A stretch of 10,778 nt of DNA from an uncultured Phycisphaerales bacterium (lineage in GTDB: Bacteria > Planctomycetota > Phycisphaerae > Phycisphaerales > SM1A02): the NCBI GenBank assembly GCA_946886375.1, contig CAMPIL010000092.1, positions 1-10,778 of the forward strand, written 5' to 3'. Each line of letters starts with the position of its first letter. Positions within the stretch are counted from its first letter, which is position 1. Positions 1 through 6,614 of the stretch are shown piece after piece. The position numbers were made by a program, and so were the translations under genes. The notes under the pieces were generated by a model. That model saw only the letters and a program-made list of their open reading frames with translations, was not told the origin of the DNA and ran no database searches.

Positions 1-465
1 AGTCGCCGATGATGCAACGCTCATCGTGCCGATCGAGTTGCCGTGATAGCTGCCTTCGATCGAGACGAATTTCTTGCGTCCGGTGGCGAGCAGTGCGATC
101 TGCAGCGCGATGTCCACCGCCTCGGTCCCGCCGGTGGCGCGCACGCACGTGCCGCCGCGCAGTTTCCCCGGCGCGATCTCGCTGAGCATTCGCGCCAACT
201 CTTCCCATGGCCGGTACTTCAGCGTCGGGCTGACATAATCCGGCCCGTCGAAACTGCGGATGGCCTCAGCAATTTCGCGCCGGCCCCAGCCGAGATTCCC
301 CACGCACCAGCCCATGGTGAAATCGATGTACCGTCTGCCTCGCTCATCGAACAGAAGACTGCCCTGCGAGCGCGACACGTACAAATCTTCCGCCGATGAA
401 TCCTGCAGCAACAACGATTTGCCGGCTCGCGCTCGCCCGCTCCGATTGCGTGTATTCGCCACCAT
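1..465 (-). CDS. Class III PLP-dependent aminotransferase, N-terminal part (cut by left edge)
   Basis: Reading the minus strand from the ATG at 465 gives 155 open codons that run off the left edge. The protein has the fold-type I class III aminotransferase N-terminus: RRYIDFTMGW near residues 46-55 (substrate-loop region), TGGTEAV near 112-118 (the family's S/T-G-T-E-A cofactor phosphate-binding segment) and SYHGNSIGTMS near 140-150 (the aromatic-His-Gly stacking motif). The family moves amino groups between an amine or amino acid and an oxo acid, or isomerises glutamate-1-semialdehyde. The lysine that binds PLP would lie outside the window, so the substrate cannot be named. The frame is open upstream only to a stop at 499-501, and 465 is the first ATG; no good Shine-Dalgarno sequence precedes it. 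The plus-strand ORF at 43-399 is a shadow of this gene. Family assignment is firm; the exact enzyme is unknown. Confidence 0.87.
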   Translation of the reverse strand, partial: MVANTRNRSGRARAGKSLLLQDSSAEDLYVSRSQGSLLFDERGRRYIDFTMGWCVGNLGWGRREIAEAIRSFDGPDYVSPTLKYRPWEELARMLSEIAPGKLRGGTCVRATGGTEAVDIALQIALLATGRKKFVSIEGSYHGNSIGTMSVASSAT

Positions 466-598
466 GGCAGATTGAATGAACCGACCAGGTGAAATCCGCT
501 AGGCATTCCGCAGCATTCAAGGGCCGCCTCGGCCACGCGCGGCACACGGCATGCGGCACATACCAGACACGATATTCCACTGCGGGAAATTCCGCACC

Positions 599-641
599 GC
601 GAAAGCCCACGGCGTGCACGCCGTGGGCTTTCACCCCGCGC
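599..641. repeat. REP-like palindrome, copy 1 (downstream of transposase)
   Basis: A perfect 32-bp palindrome lies at 601-632. Each half reads GAAAGCCCACGGCGTG, followed by its reverse complement. A non-palindromic tail TTCACCC-N-GCGC gives it a direction. The same 43-base block recurs at 1249-1291 in the same orientation with only three differences. It begins about 30 bp beyond the stop of the transposase gene. It lacks a T-run, so it is not a typical intrinsic terminator. Palindromes beside Y1 transposases are the usual substrates of IS200/IS605 and RAYT enzymes. Confidence 0.85.
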
Positions 642-661
642 GCAATCCACCACCCTCACCC

Positions 662-1210
662 TCACTCAATCTTTTCGGGGATCGGGTCCCTCAAACACCA
701 CACATAAAACGCCCCGCGCTCTTCGTGCCCGATGTCGTAGTTCACCGAACGAATCTGATGCTTCCGATCCACGATCGGCTTGCACTGACACCGCTTGGCC
801 CACACCGGCGCGATCAATTCAAAGTGATTCACAAGCAAGTACGCCGCGCGCTGTTTCGCCAGGCCAATGTAATAGCGCGGATTATGCTCTGGAAAGCGCG
901 CCACAAGATGAAAGTGATGATCATCCAGTGAATATGACAGCAGTTCGATCTCCGCATCGATCAGCCGCCGCACCATTGCTGCCCCGGCCATTTTCGCCTG
1001 CTCCGCAGTTAAATGCGTGGGCGGCTTCTTCATTAGTTTGATCGAACGCTTGCGCAGCCATTGGTCCCGTTCCGGCGGCGGCGGGTTCTTGTAATCGCCC
1101 TCCAAGTGTTGTCGATGATGCCGCGTGCGCGAGCCGCGCTTGTCGCCCAGCAGCCAGGTGCCATGCGTGTTGCCGTTGCAGTGGTACCAGTCGTTCCACG
1201 GTTTGGGCAT
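662..1210 (-). CDS. Y1-type (IS200/RAYT-like) transposase
   Basis: A 182-residue protein of the small single-strand transposase type, close to the 140-200 residues usual for the family. The HUH metal-binding motif is HFH at residues 99-101 within DDHHFHLVARF. Y158 in SVNYDIGHEERG lies about 57 residues later and is the best candidate for the catalytic tyrosine that would form the 5'-phosphotyrosine link to DNA. The N-terminus has a WYHCNGNTHGTW segment followed by a basic region rich in H, R and P. Enzymes of this group cut and rejoin single-stranded DNA at hairpins, and matching palindromes sit about 30 bp beyond the stop and 40 bp before the start. The ATG at 1210 has no clear ribosome-binding site, so expression may be low. 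The protein looks intact, with no frameshift. It could be a RAYT rather than a true IS enzyme. Confidence 0.8.
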   Translation of the reverse strand: MPKPWNDWYHCNGNTHGTWLLGDKRGSRTRHHRQHLEGDYKNPPPPERDQWLRKRSIKLMKKPPTHLTAEQAKMAGAAMVRRLIDAEIELLSYSLDDHHFHLVARFPEHNPRYYIGLAKQRAAYLLVNHFELIAPVWAKRCQCKPIVDRKHQIRSVNYDIGHEERGAFYVWCLRDPIPEKIE

Positions 1211-1248
1211 GATGAGAAACTATAAATCAACCCGCCGGCGCCTTGCAA

Positions 1249-1291
1249 GCGAAAACCCACGGCGTGCACGCCGTGGGCGTTCACCCTGCGC
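1249..1291. repeat. REP-like palindrome, copy 2 (upstream of transposase)
   Basis: Second copy of the palindromic block, matching 599-641 at 40 of 43 bases and in the same orientation. The inner 22 bp (1256-1277) are a perfect palindrome with half-site CCCACGGCGTG. The outer arms carry two mismatched pairs but keep the flanking GAA and TTC. It lies between the transposase start and the 3' end of the 250-residue gene that ends at 1309, and so could also act as a barrier hairpin on that transcript. Confidence 0.85.
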
Positions 1292-1308
1292 CAGACTTTC
1301 CCTTGAAT

Positions 1309-2061
1309 TCACGCCGCCAATCGAAGCGCGCCTGCGAAGTTGCCCACGCCATCGCCGATGCGCGTCGAGACCGCGGCGCTGAACGGCCCGGTCCCGCCGC
1401 GCGTGTTCACCCAGCACGCCGCGATCCACACCTTCGAGCCCGCAGGCACATCGGCCGGAAGCGTCACCTGAAACCGCGAACGCATCGCGTGGCCGCAGTA
1501 ACTCCATCTGGAAACCGATTCCGGCGGCGCGGTTTCCTCAGGCGAATGCGGCACGGCGACATAACTCAGGATCAACGCCCCGATCATGCCCTGCGGCCGG
1601 GCGCGGCGAAACGTCGATGCATTGCTGCGAATCCGCAATCGCACCGTCCTGCCCATCGTCGTCATCAGCATCAGCAGCGGCTTGTCATCCGACACAGTCA
1701 CAGGCGTGAGATGTTCATCGGCCACGGCCAAGCCGAGTGTCACGCGCTGATCGTTGGTCACGGTCGGCATCGCGCGAATGATGCGCGCGAGCATTCGCGC
1801 ATTGGCCTTGAGCGCGGCCTTGGCTTCGTTCTTGACGACGACGCTGGACTTGGAATTGGTGCTGGGATTCGTCGCGGCCATGTACGCAGCGGCATACGCA
1901 TCATTGAGCGCTGCGTATTGCGCCGCTTGTGCAACCGTGACGCCGAGACTTTCGGGGGCGACATTGAGTTGGTCGCTGAAATTCCGCGACCAATTCAGCA
2001 GATCGCCCTCGCGCGCGGGGAGGTAGTCGTGTTTGGTGTTGACGAATGGCGGTGCGGACAT
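1309..2061 (-). CDS. Conserved hypothetical protein with N-terminal helices and C-terminal Fn3-like tail
   Basis: A 250-residue protein of unknown function. The ATG at 2061 is chosen because AAAGG lies 8 bases upstream; the longer reading to 2091 would begin inside a short repeat. Residues 10-100 are predicted helical and alanine-rich (for example YAALNDAYAAAYMAATN), then comes an RRARPQGMIGA segment near 152-162, and the C-terminal 50 residues read like a fibronectin type III strand pair ending in WVNTRGGTGPFS (217-228). I recognise this layout from uncharacterised proteins of about 200-250 residues in Planctomycetota and Verrucomicrobiota, often described only as hypothetical or Fn3-like. 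There is no signal peptide, membrane segment or catalytic motif. It is flanked by a transposase unit on one side and repeats on the other, so it may be accessory. No function is proposed. Confidence 0.75.
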   Translation of the reverse strand: MSAPPFVNTKHDYLPAREGDLLNWSRNFSDQLNVAPESLGVTVAQAAQYAALNDAYAAAYMAATNPSTNSKSSVVVKNEAKAALKANARMLARIIRAMPTVTNDQRVTLGLAVADEHLTPVTVSDDKPLLMLMTTMGRTVRLRIRSNASTFRRARPQGMIGALILSYVAVPHSPEETAPPESVSRWSYCGHAMRSRFQVTLPADVPAGSKVWIAACWVNTRGGTGPFSAAVSTRIGDGVGNFAGALRLAA

Positions 2062-2076
2062 GTCTTTGGCCTTTCT

Positions 2077-2152
2077 GTCATTCCCGCGCACGCGGGAATC
2101 CAGTGGGCGTGCAAGGGCGCGAGGAACGGATGCCCACCTGCGCGGGCATGAC
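2077..2152. repeat. Inverted pair of 25-bp REP-like repeats (BIME-like)
   Basis: The first unit (2077-2101) begins GTCATTCCCGCG and folds into a 9-bp stem (2080-2088 with 2091-2099). The second unit (2128-2152) is the same sequence inverted, identical at 21 of 25 positions when reverse-complemented. The spacer is 26 bp. This GTCATTCCC...GGGAATCC design is a widespread small bacterial repeat, similar in form to Neisseria dRS3 and to BIMEs. It sits just upstream of the 250-residue gene, so it may lie in that gene's promoter or leader. Confidence 0.8.
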
Positions 2153-2194
2153 GGGCTACAAGCATGGATTTCGGCACCTCTGGGGGGCGACTTT

Positions 2195-2446
2195 AGATGA
2201 ATCGGCCTTCCGGAAGAGAGATTCGGGCATCCGCAAGAGCGTTACGGAAGCCCGTAAGTGGGGGGCGGATTCCCGAATGAGGCAATCGGTTGCCCGAAAT
2301 GAATCGGCGGGGGTCCGAAGGGTTCTTTCGGATGGCCGAAGTCGATGAACGGCCGGCCGCAAGAGTTCTGCGGACATCCGCGGCGATTCTTCGGGACACC
2401 GTAGGAGTTGCGCGGAGAGCCGTAAAGCAGGCGCGCTTGTCCGCAA
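2195..2446. repeat. Twelve degenerate 21-bp tandem units with CGG-N4-CCG cores
   Basis: This stretch splits without gaps into twelve 21-base units (plus-strand unit 1 starts at 2195). CCG is invariant at unit positions 16-18, and 11 of 12 units hold CGG-N4-CCG at positions 9-18 (first instance 2203-2212); only the last lacks it. In several units the dyad extends, for example TACGG/CCGTA and TTCGG/CCGAA. The rest of each unit is strongly diverged. On the minus strand one frame reads as heptads of the form (L/F/I)-R-x-x-x-x-x across the whole array (TTG start at 2446, to 2156), and a second frame is open from an ATG at 2456 to 2193. Both could be a by-product of the 21-base period. No protein assignment is made. 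The array fills the gap between the moxR stop and the REP-like pair. Confidence 0.85.
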
Positions 2447-2460
2447 CGCGGCGCATGCTC

Positions 2461-3546
<1,086 letters not shown>

Positions 3547-3635
3547 GGTTTTGCCTTGGTGTGTGCTGGCGTGCTGGGAAGCGTGATGGGCTGGGTTTGC
3601 AGGCATGTGCATGCTGCCGCAGCGGATTTGCAACG

Positions 3636-3662
3636 AGTATAGTCAGGTTCGAACGTTCAACG
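3636..3662. promoter_or_regulatory. Divergent promoter and operator-like site between moxR and fpg
   Basis: In the 171-bp gap, TATAGT (3638-3643, plus) and TATACT (3641-3636, minus) overlap, so one site can act as a -10 box for either gene. Each matches TATAAT at 5 of 6. Neither has a good -35 at 16-18 bp. Immediately beside it are two overlapping 8-bp palindromes, GTTCGAAC (3647-3654) and GAACGTTC (3651-3658), which look like a repressor operator. The element is suggestive only. Confidence 0.3.
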
Positions 3663-3717
3663 GCCGGGCCCATCAGGCGCGGCTGCTTCCCTTGTTACTC
3701 CTGAACTCGGCCCAAAG

Positions 3718-4617
3718 TTGCCCGAATTGCCGGAAATCGAAACGCTCAAGCGCTCCTTGGAGCCGCTGATCCTCGGCGCGAAGATCGCACGAGTGCGGCT
3801 GAATCGTGCGGATGTGCTGCGCTCGCACCGGGCAGACGGCCGAAGAACTCCGAGAGAAACATCGCTGCTCTGCAGCAGGCGAATTACCGAACTCATCCGT
3901 CACGGAAAGAATCTGGCGCTGGTCGCCGATGATGGCCGGGCGCTCTGCTTTCACTTGGGCATGTCGGGGCAGGTGCGGTTCGTGCCGGGTGACCTGCGGC
4001 TGGAGAAGTCAGATCACGTGCACTGTTTGTGGTGGATTGATTCGTGCGATGGAACCACTGGACGGCTGGTGTTCCGCGATCCGCGCCGCTTCGGCGGGCT
4101 GTGGGCGTTTGACTCGGTGCAATCTCTGTGGCGCGAGCGGTTGGATCGTCTGGGTCCCGATGCGCTGACGATCACTGCGGCGACGCTGCGCGAACGCATT
4201 GGAGATTCTCGACGCGCGATCAAGGCAGCATTGCTCGATCAATCCGCAATCGCAGGAGTAGGGAACATCTACGCGGATGAAGCGCTGTTCCAATCTCGCA
4301 TTCATCCCGCGATGCTGGCGTGCGATGTTCCGCGCGGGAAGTTCAAGCCGCTGACGCGAGCGATTCACAATGTGCTGCGGGCCGCGGTCAGTGCAGGCGG
4401 CTCCACGATTCGCAGTTACATCGATGCCAACGGCGCAGCAGGCGGTTTCGTGCAATCTCACCAGGTGTACGGCAGGGCCGGTGAGCCATGCCTGCATTGT
4501 GCGACGCCATTGCAGCACACGGTTATTGGCCAGCGGTCCACGGTCTTTTGTCGCGGCTGCCAACCTGTGCCCCAGAGAACGCGCCATCAAAAGTTATCCA
4601 CAATCCAACCACGTTGA
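3718..4617 (+). CDS. mutM: Formamidopyrimidine-DNA glycosylase (Fpg/MutM)
   Basis: Bifunctional base-excision repair glycosylase and AP lyase that removes 8-oxoguanine and formamidopyrimidines. The start is a TTG at 3718: it gives the canonical PELPEIET N-terminus, where the proline after the initiator is the Schiff-base nucleophile and E3 is the acid. Other family landmarks are HGKNLAL with K64, FHLGMSGQ (78-85), FRDPRRFGG (119-127), the H2TH segment AGVGNIYADEALF (179-191) with N183, R273 near the lesion, and the zinc finger CLHC (258-261) with CRGC (278-281). The 299-residue length exceeds the typical 270-280, partly because of an 18-residue tail after the finger. The 3' end contains a perfect DnaA box (4594-4602) coding Leu-Ser-Thr. 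No strong ribosome-binding site precedes the TTG, which suggests modest translation. All key residues are present, so the enzyme is probably active. Confidence 0.96.
   Translation: MPELPEIETLKRSLEPLILGAKIARVRLNRADVLRSHRADGRRTPRETSLLCSRRITELIRHGKNLALVADDGRALCFHLGMSGQVRFVPGDLRLEKSDHVHCLWWIDSCDGTTGRLVFRDPRRFGGLWAFDSVQSLWRERLDRLGPDALTITAATLRERIGDSRRAIKAALLDQSAIAGVGNIYADEALFQSRIHPAMLACDVPRGKFKPLTRAIHNVLRAAVSAGGSTIRSYIDANGAAGGFVQSHQVYGRAGEPCLHCATPLQHTVIGQRSTVFCRGCQPVPQRTRHQKLSTIQPR
4594..4602 (+). promoter_or_regulatory. DnaA box (perfect TTATCCACA)
   Basis: Exact match to the consensus 9-mer, lying within the last codons of fpg. It pairs with an inverted perfect copy at 4747-4755. Confidence 0.75.
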
Positions 4618-4746
4618 ATGGGAGGGTGTGGAAAGGGTTCATGATCGTGGTGTGAGTCCGGCATCAGTTGCGTGAACAGGCGTCTGCGCTCTTTGTTGTC
4701 ATTGAGTTAATTCAATTCATCATCATCGTTAAAGGGAATGACGGAT

Positions 4747-4755
4747 TGTGGATAA
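4747..4755 (-). promoter_or_regulatory. DnaA box (perfect, inverted)
   Basis: TGTGGATAA on the plus strand is the exact reverse complement of TTATCCACA. It sits just right of the AT-rich stretch, facing the box at 4594-4602. Confidence 0.75.
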
Positions 4756-4767
4756 CTGAGAGCGTTC

Positions 4768-4800
4768 GCCATAACTTGCTGCAAACAAACAAGTTACGGC
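4768..4800. repeat. Inverted repeat, 11-bp arms, in the oriC candidate
   Basis: GCCATAACTTG (4768-4778) and CAAGTTACGGC (4790-4800) pair with one mismatch around an 11-base AT-rich loop. It may be a binding site for an origin-regulating protein or a cruciform. The half-site does not match a consensus I know. Confidence 0.6.
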
Positions 4801-4869
4801 TAACACCTGATGTGGGAAACATGTTGGATCAATTGACGGCACGGCGGCAGGGCATCGCGTGGGCTGACG

Positions 4870-4892
4870 ATCGGGTCGAGTACGGACCCGAT
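4870..4892. terminator. Hairpin in the 3' region of dnaA (possible terminator)
   Basis: ATCGGGTC (4870-4877) and GACCCGAT (4885-4892) form a perfect 8-bp stem with a 7-base loop, about 95 bp beyond the dnaA stop. No T-run follows on either strand, so intrinsic termination is uncertain. Confidence 0.3.
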
Positions 4893-4984
4893 AGGAAGCC
4901 GATCATGAGCAATAGGTTGTGGCTGCGGAACATCCTGAGCCGACACGCAACCGACAGTTTGCCCCAACTCAATAGTCAGGTTTC

Positions 4985-6388
4985 CTAGGAATGCGACATG
5001 CCGGCAGCGGCGGCTGGGACGTTGCCATGAGTCAGCCGCTCTTCGATGCTGGCGACCTCGCGGTCCAGTCCGGGGTCGTTATCGCGACGTTCATCGACGG
5101 TGCGGATGGCGTGCATGACGGTGGTGTGATCGCGCCCGCCGAAGTAGCTGCCGATCTCCTCGAGGCTGAAGCGGGTGTGCTTGCGAGCCAGCCACATGCC
5201 TATCTGGCGCGGCCGGGCGATGGATTTGTTTCGCCGCTTGGAGAGCAGGTCCGCCAGGCGAACGTCATAGAAGCCCGTGACGGCTTCGAGAATCGTTTGG
5301 ATGCTGGGACCAGGTCCGCCCGGCGAACCGACGTGATCGCCCACGGCGATCTTGGCGAGGTCCAGGTCAACCGGGCGATTCTCAACCAGGGCGATGCCCT
5401 GAATGCGGATGATCGCGCCTTCGAGTTCGCGGATGTTGCTGTCGATGCGGGCCGCAACGTAACTGGCGACGTCGTCGGGCATGGGCACGCCACGCATCGT
5501 CGCCTTGCTCTTGACGATCGCCACGCGGGTTTCGTAGCAGGGTTTTTCGATGCGCGCGACAAGGCCGCAGTTGAAGCGGCTGACCAGGCGCTCTTCCAGT
5601 GAGGGAATTTCGCTGGGCGCGGCGTCGGAACTGAGCACAATCTGCTTGCCGGCCTGGTACAGGCTGTTGAACGTGTGGAAAAACTCTTCCTGCGTGCGGT
5701 CGCGCTTGGAGAGGTCGTGAATGTCATCCACCACCAGCAAATCGACGTTGCGGAACCGGTGACGGAACTCCGACATCTGGCCTGCCTGCACGGAATCGAG
5801 AAACTGCGTCATGAAACCGTTGCAGGAGATGTAGTAGATGCGCATCTGCGGATTGGTGCGCATGGCCGACTGGCAGATGGCCTGGAGCAGGTGCGTCTTG
5901 CCCAGGCCGACGCCGCCGTGGATGAAAAACGGGTTGTACGCCTTGCCGGGTTTCTGGGCCACCGCGTAGGCCGCGGCGTGGGCGAGGCGGTTGCCCGGCC
6001 CGATGACGAAGTTGGCGAAGGAATAGTCCGGGCTGATGAGCATCTCATCATCCACAGCGAGCGGCGCGAAGGCCGCATCGCCTTCCGGCTCGATCTTGGC
6101 GGGGGCGGGCGCGGCGGCGACCCGGCCGTCTTCGGTCAGTTCCGATTCGCCCACGAACCGCACCGCCACCAGGCGCCCGCTGGCGACCTGCGCGGCTTCC
6201 TTGAACTGGTCCACGCAGCAGCGCTGCAGGTATTTCAACTGCACCGGCTCGCGCACCAACAACTTGAGCGTTCCTCCGGAAACCTCCAATGGCTCGATGT
6301 CATCGAACCAGTGACGGCACATGGTTGGATAGTTCTGCCTCAGGTGCGCAAGCATCGCGTCCCTGATCTGCGGGTCTGGTCGCCCCAT
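4985..6388 (-). CDS. dnaA: Chromosomal replication initiator DnaA
   Basis: A 467-residue DnaA of normal length. Domain I is at about 1-85, a short Ala/Pro linker at about 88-110, and the AAA+ domain III carries Walker A GGVGLGKTH (158-166), Walker B LLVVDDIHDL (217-226), and LEERLVSRF (264-272), which holds the arginine-rich box VII region. Domain IV holds the DNA-binding signature GGRDHTTVMHA (417-427). DnaA-ATP binds 9-mer boxes and opens the origin; two perfect boxes lie just beyond this gene's 3' end. The ATG at 6388 is chosen because GAGG lies 8 bases upstream and domain I starts there; the open frame up to 6538 has no domain I character. After the Walker B aspartates the sequence is IHDL rather than the common IQFL or IHFL, a mild departure. 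The gene is read in the same direction as the metallo-hydrolase upstream, with a 226-bp gap holding promoters. Confidence 0.97.
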   Translation of the reverse strand: MGRPDPQIRDAMLAHLRQNYPTMCRHWFDDIEPLEVSGGTLKLLVREPVQLKYLQRCCVDQFKEAAQVASGRLVAVRFVGESELTEDGRVAAAPAPAKIEPEGDAAFAPLAVDDEMLISPDYSFANFVIGPGNRLAHAAAYAVAQKPGKAYNPFFIHGGVGLGKTHLLQAICQSAMRTNPQMRIYYISCNGFMTQFLDSVQAGQMSEFRHRFRNVDLLVVDDIHDLSKRDRTQEEFFHTFNSLYQAGKQIVLSSDAAPSEIPSLEERLVSRFNCGLVARIEKPCYETRVAIVKSKATMRGVPMPDDVASYVAARIDSNIRELEGAIIRIQGIALVENRPVDLDLAKIAVGDHVGSPGGPGPSIQTILEAVTGFYDVRLADLLSKRRNKSIARPRQIGMWLARKHTRFSLEEIGSYFGGRDHTTVMHAIRTVDERRDNDPGLDREVASIEERLTHGNVPAAAAGMSHS

Positions 6389-6411
6389 CAGTCTCGCCTC
6401 ACGTTTGGAGG

Positions 6412-6439
6412 AATACAACCAATGACATTTTGTCGTCAA
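6412..6439 (-). promoter_or_regulatory. Candidate dnaA promoter P1 (proximal)
   Basis: On the minus strand, TTGACG (6439-6434), a 16-bp spacer and TGTATT (6417-6412). The -35 matches at 5 of 6 and the -10 at 4 of 6. It would give a short leader before the ATG at 6388. Confidence 0.35.
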
Positions 6440-6505
6440 GCGCCCGGCAGTCCCACCCGCCGGTTCATCCAACTCACGTTCGCGCTTGAGCGACGACTCG
6501 CCAGC

Positions 6506-6534
6506 AATGTACGGCGCACCTTGCGCATCGTCAA
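6506..6534 (-). promoter_or_regulatory. Candidate dnaA promoter P2 (distal)
   Basis: On the minus strand, TTGACG (6534-6529), a 17-bp spacer and TACATT (6511-6506). The -35 matches at 5 of 6 and the -10 at 4 of 6. The leader would be a little over 100 bases. The same -35 word occurs in P1 and in front of the metallo-hydrolase gene. Confidence 0.35.
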
Positions 6535-6578
6535 CCACGCTTCAACGATTTTGTGAGACACGCAAACCAGATGAACGC

Positions 6579-6598
6579 CGCGGAGAAAAATTTCCGCG
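6579..6598 (-). terminator. Hairpin after the metallo-hydrolase gene
   Basis: CGCGGA (6579-6584) and TCCGCG (6593-6598) close an 8-bp stem with one G-T pair and a four-base loop, 17 bases past the stop at 6615. Read on the minus strand the loop is T-rich, but no T-run follows the stem, so this is a weak terminator call. Confidence 0.3.
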
Positions 6599-6614
6599 CG
6601 AATTCACGACCTCT

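Larger units (their letters stand above)
599..1291 (-). mobile_element. Candidate IS200/RAYT-like unit: Y1-type transposase between two matched palindromes
   Basis: A single small HUH/Y1-like transposase gene is bracketed by two copies of the same palindromic block whose centres are 650 bp apart. IS200/IS605 elements carry no terminal inverted repeats but have palindromes near each end, and RAYT genes are flanked by REP palindromes. Either description fits. The two blocks are in the same direct orientation, as expected for left-end and right-end hairpins of this enzyme class. Exact ends cannot be set, because no target-site duplication is expected for this mechanism. Whether the unit still moves or is a domesticated RAYT is not visible here. 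Confidence 0.55.
4594..4830. other. Candidate chromosomal replication origin (oriC)
   Basis: The gap between the converging 3' ends of fpg and dnaA has the expected parts of an origin. There are two perfect DnaA boxes in opposite orientations (4594-4602 and 4747-4755) and two weaker 7-of-9 boxes (4627-4635 and 4811-4819). Between the perfect boxes lies an AT-rich stretch at about 4691-4735 (roughly two-thirds A+T in a GC-rich neighbourhood, containing GTTAATTCAATTC) that could be the unwinding element. An 11-bp stem inverted repeat follows at 4768-4800. Position next to dnaA is typical of bacterial origins. I did not see a clear run of DnaA-trio motifs. No gene is evident in 4618-4984. Confidence 0.6.

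Noticed and set aside
43..399. Plus-strand ORF of 118 codons at the left edge
   Set aside because: It lies opposite the class III aminotransferase, whose minus-strand reading carries clear family motifs.
601..632. Intrinsic terminator
   Set aside because: No T-run follows on either strand, and the same block recurs upstream of the transposase, so a repeat explains it better.
2062..2091. N-terminal extension of the 250-residue gene to 2091
   Set aside because: The extra start is a GTG inside the REP-like repeat; the ATG at 2061 has a ribosome-binding site.
2195..2446. CRISPR array
   Set aside because: Period is 21 bp with diverged units and no repeat/spacer partition; no cas genes are nearby.
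2156..2456. Protein-coding gene across the 21-bp array
   Set aside because: Two minus-strand frames are open, as expected of any stop-poor 21-base period; starts are TTG or an ATG with a badly spaced ribosome-binding site. Kept only as an alternative in the repeat entry.
3547..3633. Longer moxR start at 3633
   Set aside because: It adds a His/Ala/Ser-rich tail with no family similarity and covers the promoter gap.
3647..3658. LexA box
   Set aside because: The GTTC/GAAC words are there, but the spacing matches neither GAAC-N4-GTTC nor GTTC-N7-GTTC.
6389..6538. Longer dnaA start at 6538
   Set aside because: It would remove both candidate promoters and adds 50 residues before domain I that do not resemble DnaA.
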